From contig JBKEEO010000001.1 of the NCBI GenBank assembly GCA_047777415.1, forward strand, positions 868,001-932,000: a DNA stretch of 64,000 nucleotides. The letters run 5' to 3'. This DNA is from Caproicibacter sp047777415. Its GTDB lineage: Bacteria > Bacillota > Clostridia > Oscillospirales > Acutalibacteraceae. Positions 60,121 to 64,000 of this stretch are shown one piece after another; the stretch's first letter is position 1; each line of letters begins with the position of its first letter. The notes beneath the pieces are model-generated. The model did no database searches. It was not told the origin of the DNA and saw nothing but the letters and a program-made list of their open reading frames with translations. The position numbers and the translations under genes are program-made.

Positions 60121-61358
60121 ATGAGAAGAGTAGCCGTAACGGGACTTGGCGTAATTTCTCCGGTGGGAAACTGCGTGCAGGATTTCTGGAACAACCTAAC
60201 CGCAGGGAAATGCGGCATCGGGTTTATTACGAAATTTGACGCTGCAGATTTTAAAGTAAAAATCGCGGCCGAGGTCAAGAACTTTGACCCTGCTTGCTGT
60301 ATGGATAAAAGCGCTGTCCGAAAAACCGATCTGTTTTCACAGTATGCACTGGCAGCCGCGGATCAGGCGATGCGAGACAGCGGCCTTTCCGATATTGATC
60401 CGCGTCGGCTTGGCGTGTATGTCGGTTCCGGTATCGGCGGTATCCATACGATTGTGGAAGAGACGCAGAAACTACTAACGCGTGGACCGTCCCGCATTTC
60501 TCCGCATTTTATTCCGAAGATGATTGCCAATATGGCCGCAGGAAATATCGCGATTCGATACAATGCGCAGGGGCCTTGTCTGCCGGTTGTAACGGCGTGC
60601 GCCACTTCATCCCATACTATCGGTGAGGCATTTCGCGCCATTCAGTATGGTTATGCGGACGCAATCTTGGCGGGCGGAGCGGAAGCATCCGTTGTACCCC
60701 TTGCTGTGGCAGGATTTATCAACTGTATGGCCCTTTCCACAAAAAACGATCCAGAGAACAGTTCCCTTCCGTTTGACAAAAGAAGGGACGGATTTGTCAT
60801 CGGGGAAGGCGCCGGAATCTTGGTGCTTGAAGAATATGAGCATGCGGTTTCACGCGGTGCGAAAATCTACGCGGAAATCACCGGATATGGCAACACCTGT
60901 GATGCGTACCACTCGACGGCACCGCATCCTCAGGCGCGCGGCGGTGCCGAAGCTATTCGCTTGGCAGCGCAGGAGGCGGGCATCGGTGAAAAAGATATCC
61001 TGTATATCAATGCGCACGGAACAGGGACACCGCTCAACGACAAGACGGAAACACTAGCCATAAAAAAAGCGCTGCAAGACCTTGCGCAAAAGGCGTATGT
61101 CAGCTCCACAAAATCCATGACGGGGCATATGCTTGGCGCTGCCGGTGCGGTCGAGGCCGTTGCATCTGTTCTGGCACTGGATACGGGGATCATTCCGCCC
61201 ACCATAGGATATAAAGAGCCGGATCCGGACTGCGACTTAAATTACGTGCCTAATCGCGCGCTGCAGGCAAATCCGAATTCCGCACTCTCAATCTCCCTCG
61301 GGTTCGGCGGGCATAATGCCTGCCTGGCATTTCGAAAAGGATTGGAGGAACATTCGGC

Positions 61359-61362
<4 letters not shown>
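60121..61362 (+). CDS. fabF: Beta-ketoacyl-ACP synthase II
   Basis: FabF elongates acyl-ACP chains. The 413-residue protein has the catalytic Cys160 (VTACATSSHTIGEA), His in INAHGTGTPLND (about 300) and His in MTGHMLGAAGAVE (about 335), and the GFGGHNA loop near the end. AAAAGGAG lies upstream. As the only FabB/F-type synthase seen, it should do all elongations. Confidence 0.96.
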
Positions 61363-61793
<431 letters not shown>

Positions 61794-61856
61794 ATCGGCA
61801 AAAGCTCAGTAGCTTAGCCGGCAGATTATAGCATCAAAGGCGGAACGGAGGAGACC

Positions 61857-62303
61857 ATGAATCGTGAAGAATTAATGAAGGTACTGCCCCACAGACCACC
61901 CATGCTTTTACTTGACGAAGCGGAAAAAGGCGAGGATGGGAAGGCACACGGGGTTTATACAGTGCGGGGCGATGAATGGTTCCTGCAGGGACATTTTCCG
62001 GGAATGCCGATTGTTCCCGGTGTGATACAATGCGAAATGATGGCACAGACCTGCTGTGTTCTGCTGGAGGAGGAAAGCACAGGTTCAACGCCGATGTTTG
62101 CGGGTCTTAATAAAGTCCGGTTTCGCAGAAATATTGTGCCGGGGGACAAAATAGAAATGGTCTGTGAACTAATCAAAAAGAAAGGACCGTTCTTTTTTGC
62201 CAAAGGTTCCGGATTTGTAAACGGGAAACTCTGTGTCAGCGGGGAATTTTCGTTTGCGTTGGTTCAGACGGGGGGCGAGTCGTCTTGTTCTCCAAAATCC
62301 TGA
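61857..62303 (+). CDS. fabZ: 3-hydroxyacyl-ACP dehydratase FabZ
   Basis: FabZ dehydrates 3-hydroxyacyl-ACP. The 148-residue hot-dog protein has PHRPPMLLLD (11-20) and GHFPGMPIVPGVIQCEMMAQ with catalytic His46 and Glu60. GGAGGAG lies before the ATG. It overlaps accC by about 19 bases. No fabA or fabM is seen, so unsaturated chains must come from another enzyme. Confidence 0.95.
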   Translation: MNREELMKVLPHRPPMLLLDEAEKGEDGKAHGVYTVRGDEWFLQGHFPGMPIVPGVIQCEMMAQTCCVLLEEESTGSTPMFAGLNKVRFRRNIVPGDKIEMVCELIKKKGPFFFAKGSGFVNGKLCVSGEFSFALVQTGGESSCSPKS

Positions 62304-63625
62304 TTGCAAATCGCGGGGAAATTGCCGTGCGGATTATTCGAGCATGCCGTGAAATGGGGATTTCTACGGTTGCGGTTTATTCGCAGGCGGACCGCGACGC
62401 GCTGCATGTCAGTCTTGCCGATGAATGTTACTGTATCGGCCCGGCGCATGCAAAAGACAGCTACCTAAATGGGGATGCCGTTTTATCCGCGGCAATTGCA
62501 AGCGGTGCACAGGCCATTCATCCGGGATACGGACTGCTTTCCGAAAATGCGGAATTTGCCAAACGGTGTGCAGAATACGGCATTACATTTATTGGGCCTT
62601 CCCCCGAAGTGCTTTCCAAAATGGGGGATAAGGACGAGGCAAAACGAACCATGCGTGCCGCGTCAGTACCCGTGATTCCGGGTTCCGGGCTGGTGGAAGA
62701 ACCAAAGGAGGCAAGACAGGCCGCTGTCAAAATCGGCTACCCTCTGCTGATAAAAGCCCGTGCGGGCGGAGGAGGACGGGGCATCCGTCTGATTCGGGAA
62801 GAAGAGGAATTTGACCGAGTCTTTTCCCAGGCGTCCGAAGAAGCGAGAAACGCATTCGGAGACGGCGGCATGTATTTGGAAAAGTATCTGACCAATGTCA
62901 AACATATCGAAATGCAGGTTTTGTGTGATACATTCGGGCATATTGTCTGCCTTGGCGAGAGAGACTGTTCCATGCAGCGAAAAAACCAGAAGGTGATGGA
63001 AGAAAGTCCTTCCCCCGCGGTTACGGCTGTTCAGCGAGCAGAACTTTCCAGACTGTGTGAAAGGGCCATGCGCTCAGTTGGGTATACCGGTGCGGGTACG
63101 GTTGAGTTCTTAATGGACCGTGACGGTTTCTTTTATTTTATGGAGATGAATACCCGTTTGCAGGTGGAACACCCGGTGACGGAAATGGTGACGGGGATTG
63201 ATTTGGTCAAATGGCAGATCCGAATCGCCGCGGGAATGCCGCTGGATTTTACCTCTGAAGATGTTTCTTTGCGAGGCCATGCAATCGAATGCCGCATTAA
63301 CGCTGAAAACCCGAAAGAAAATTTTCGGCCGGGGTGCGGGAAAATTTCTCTGCTTCACGTTCCCGGTGGGCCTTTTGTCCGGTTTGATACCGCGCTGTAC
63401 CCGGATTATGTAATCCCGCCTTTCTACGATTCCATGGTAGGAAAACTGATTGTTCATGCGAGCACAAGGGAAGAAGCAATTCGCAAGATGCAGGCCGCCC
63501 TGTGTGAACTGGTGATTGAAGGTGTGGACCATAACGGGGAATTCTTGCTGGAATTGCTGCAAGAGGACGCATTTCAGACCGGACGCTATACAACATCTTT
63601 TCTTGAGCAACGAGGGCGCTTATGA
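62285..63625 (+). CDS. accC: Biotin carboxylase subunit of acetyl-CoA carboxylase
   Basis: AccC carboxylates biotin on AccB using ATP and bicarbonate. The 446-residue protein has IANRGEIAVRIIRA (8-21), the glycine-rich ATP-grasp loop KARAGGGGRGIR (about 157-168), ERDCSMQRKNQKV and EMNTRLQVEHPVTEM (about 286-300). The start is a TTG or nearby codon overlapping fabZ. The stop overlaps the accD ATG (ATGA). Confidence 0.95.
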   Translation: MFSKILIANRGEIAVRIIRACREMGISTVAVYSQADRDALHVSLADECYCIGPAHAKDSYLNGDAVLSAAIASGAQAIHPGYGLLSENAEFAKRCAEYGITFIGPSPEVLSKMGDKDEAKRTMRAASVPVIPGSGLVEEPKEARQAAVKIGYPLLIKARAGGGGRGIRLIREEEEFDRVFSQASEEARNAFGDGGMYLEKYLTNVKHIEMQVLCDTFGHIVCLGERDCSMQRKNQKVMEESPSPAVTAVQRAELSRLCERAMRSVGYTGAGTVEFLMDRDGFFYFMEMNTRLQVEHPVTEMVTGIDLVKWQIRIAAGMPLDFTSEDVSLRGHAIECRINAENPKENFRPGCGKISLLHVPGGPFVRFDTALYPDYVIPPFYDSMVGKLIVHASTREEAIRKMQAALCELVIEGVDHNGEFLLELLQEDAFQTGRYTTSFLEQRGRL

Positions 63626-64000
63626 TTCGCAGAGGTATTTTTAAACATCCAAAAAACGATTTGGAAGGTGAATATAAACGGGACAGAACACCCGGTCCCG
63701 CTGTTCCCGATGAGCTGTGTGTGACCTGTTCTTCCTGTGGCAAAATGCTGTTTCGGGACGCGGTGATGGAAAACAGCTATGTTTGTCCGCGCTGTGGGGG
63801 GCATTTTCGCATCGGCGCAAGGTGCCGAATCGCATTGATTGCAGACGAGGGCACATTTCAGGAACGAGATGCGGATATCATGTCTTCCAACCTTCTGAAT
63901 TTTCCAGGATATGACCAAAAACTAAAACAGGCCCGCAAAAAGGCAGGCGGAAACGACGAAGTTGTCTGCGGGGTGTGCCGAATCGGAGGGTTTCCCTGCT
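63622..64000 (+). CDS. accD: Acetyl-CoA carboxylase carboxyltransferase beta subunit (partial)
   Basis: Only the first 126 codons are in the window. The AccD zinc finger is present: CSSC (about 36-39) and CPRC (about 55-58), followed by the start of the carboxyltransferase fold (FPGYDQKLKQARKKAGGNDEVVCGV). It overlaps accC by four bases. It continues beyond the right edge, where accA would be expected. Confidence 0.93.
   Translation, partial: MIRRGIFKHPKNDLEGEYKRDRTPGPAVPDELCVTCSSCGKMLFRDAVMENSYVCPRCGGHFRIGARCRIALIADEGTFQERDADIMSSNLLNFPGYDQKLKQARKKAGGNDEVVCGVCRIGGFPC

Overview
The window looks like a chromosome segment of an anaerobic, spore-forming-type Clostridia, most like the Oscillospiraceae/Ruminococcaceae. 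The reasons are the gene families (pyruvate phosphate dikinase, a CotH-type kinase, the DarA-HolB-RicT neighbourhood, a FabT/FabK type FASII operon), strong GGAGG ribosome binding sites and frequent GTG/TTG starts. No species is claimed.

Region 1 (1-2080 and 24340-27775) is a housekeeping operon on the minus strand cut into two parts. Read right to left it is an Orn/Lys/Arg decarboxylase-family gene, darA, holB, ricT, then (after the interruption) a ferredoxin, trmN6-like and rsmI. This is the order known around Bacillus subtilis yaaO-yaaQ-holB-yaaT-yabB-yabC. Between ricT and the ferredoxin sits a 22.3 kb island (2083-24365) bounded by an exact 26-bp direct repeat that copies the last codons and stop of ricT. 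No integrase is visible in it.

Region 2, the island, carries gnd at its left end and a leftward operon for uptake and breakdown of a sugar acid. In order these are a GntR/FCD regulator, FGGY kinase, KDPG-type aldolase, 2-hydroxyacid dehydrogenase, SDR dehydrogenase, TRAP transporter DctP-DctQ-DctM, KduI/IolB-like isomerase and a HIT protein. A likely route is keto-sugar acid uptake, phosphorylation, reduction to 6-phosphogluconate and oxidation by Gnd. The operon is now damaged: one ISL3-family element splits dctQ (and is itself split by an IS30-family element), and another splits the SDR gene. IS3, IS256, IS66 and IS481 elements or remnants fill the rest. All recognisable transposase genes lie inside the island.

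Region 3 (27.8-43 kb) is ordinary core genome: LCP cell-wall enzyme, YfbR-like nucleotidase, YfhO-like membrane protein and GtrB-like glycosyltransferase, Smr protein, PrsA-like lipoprotein, mfd, pth, prs and a short GlmU-like protein that lacks most of the acetyltransferase domain. Region 4 (43-47.2 kb) has ppdK, a small membrane protein, an isolated IS481-type terminus and tRNA-Arg(ACG).

Region 5 (47.2-53.2 kb) has a two-component system divergent from a cyclophilin, a VTC-domain protein, a DUF4956 membrane protein and a CotH kinase with a long low-complexity insert. Region 6 (53.2-54.4 kb) is a nitroreductase divergent from its HxlR regulator.

Region 7 (54.6 kb to the end) is a compact fatty acid synthesis operon, fabT-fabH-acpP-fabK-fabD-fabG-(second FMN oxidoreductase)-fabF-accB-fabZ-accC-accD, running off the right edge. 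A clear promoter and a palindromic operator candidate precede fabT.
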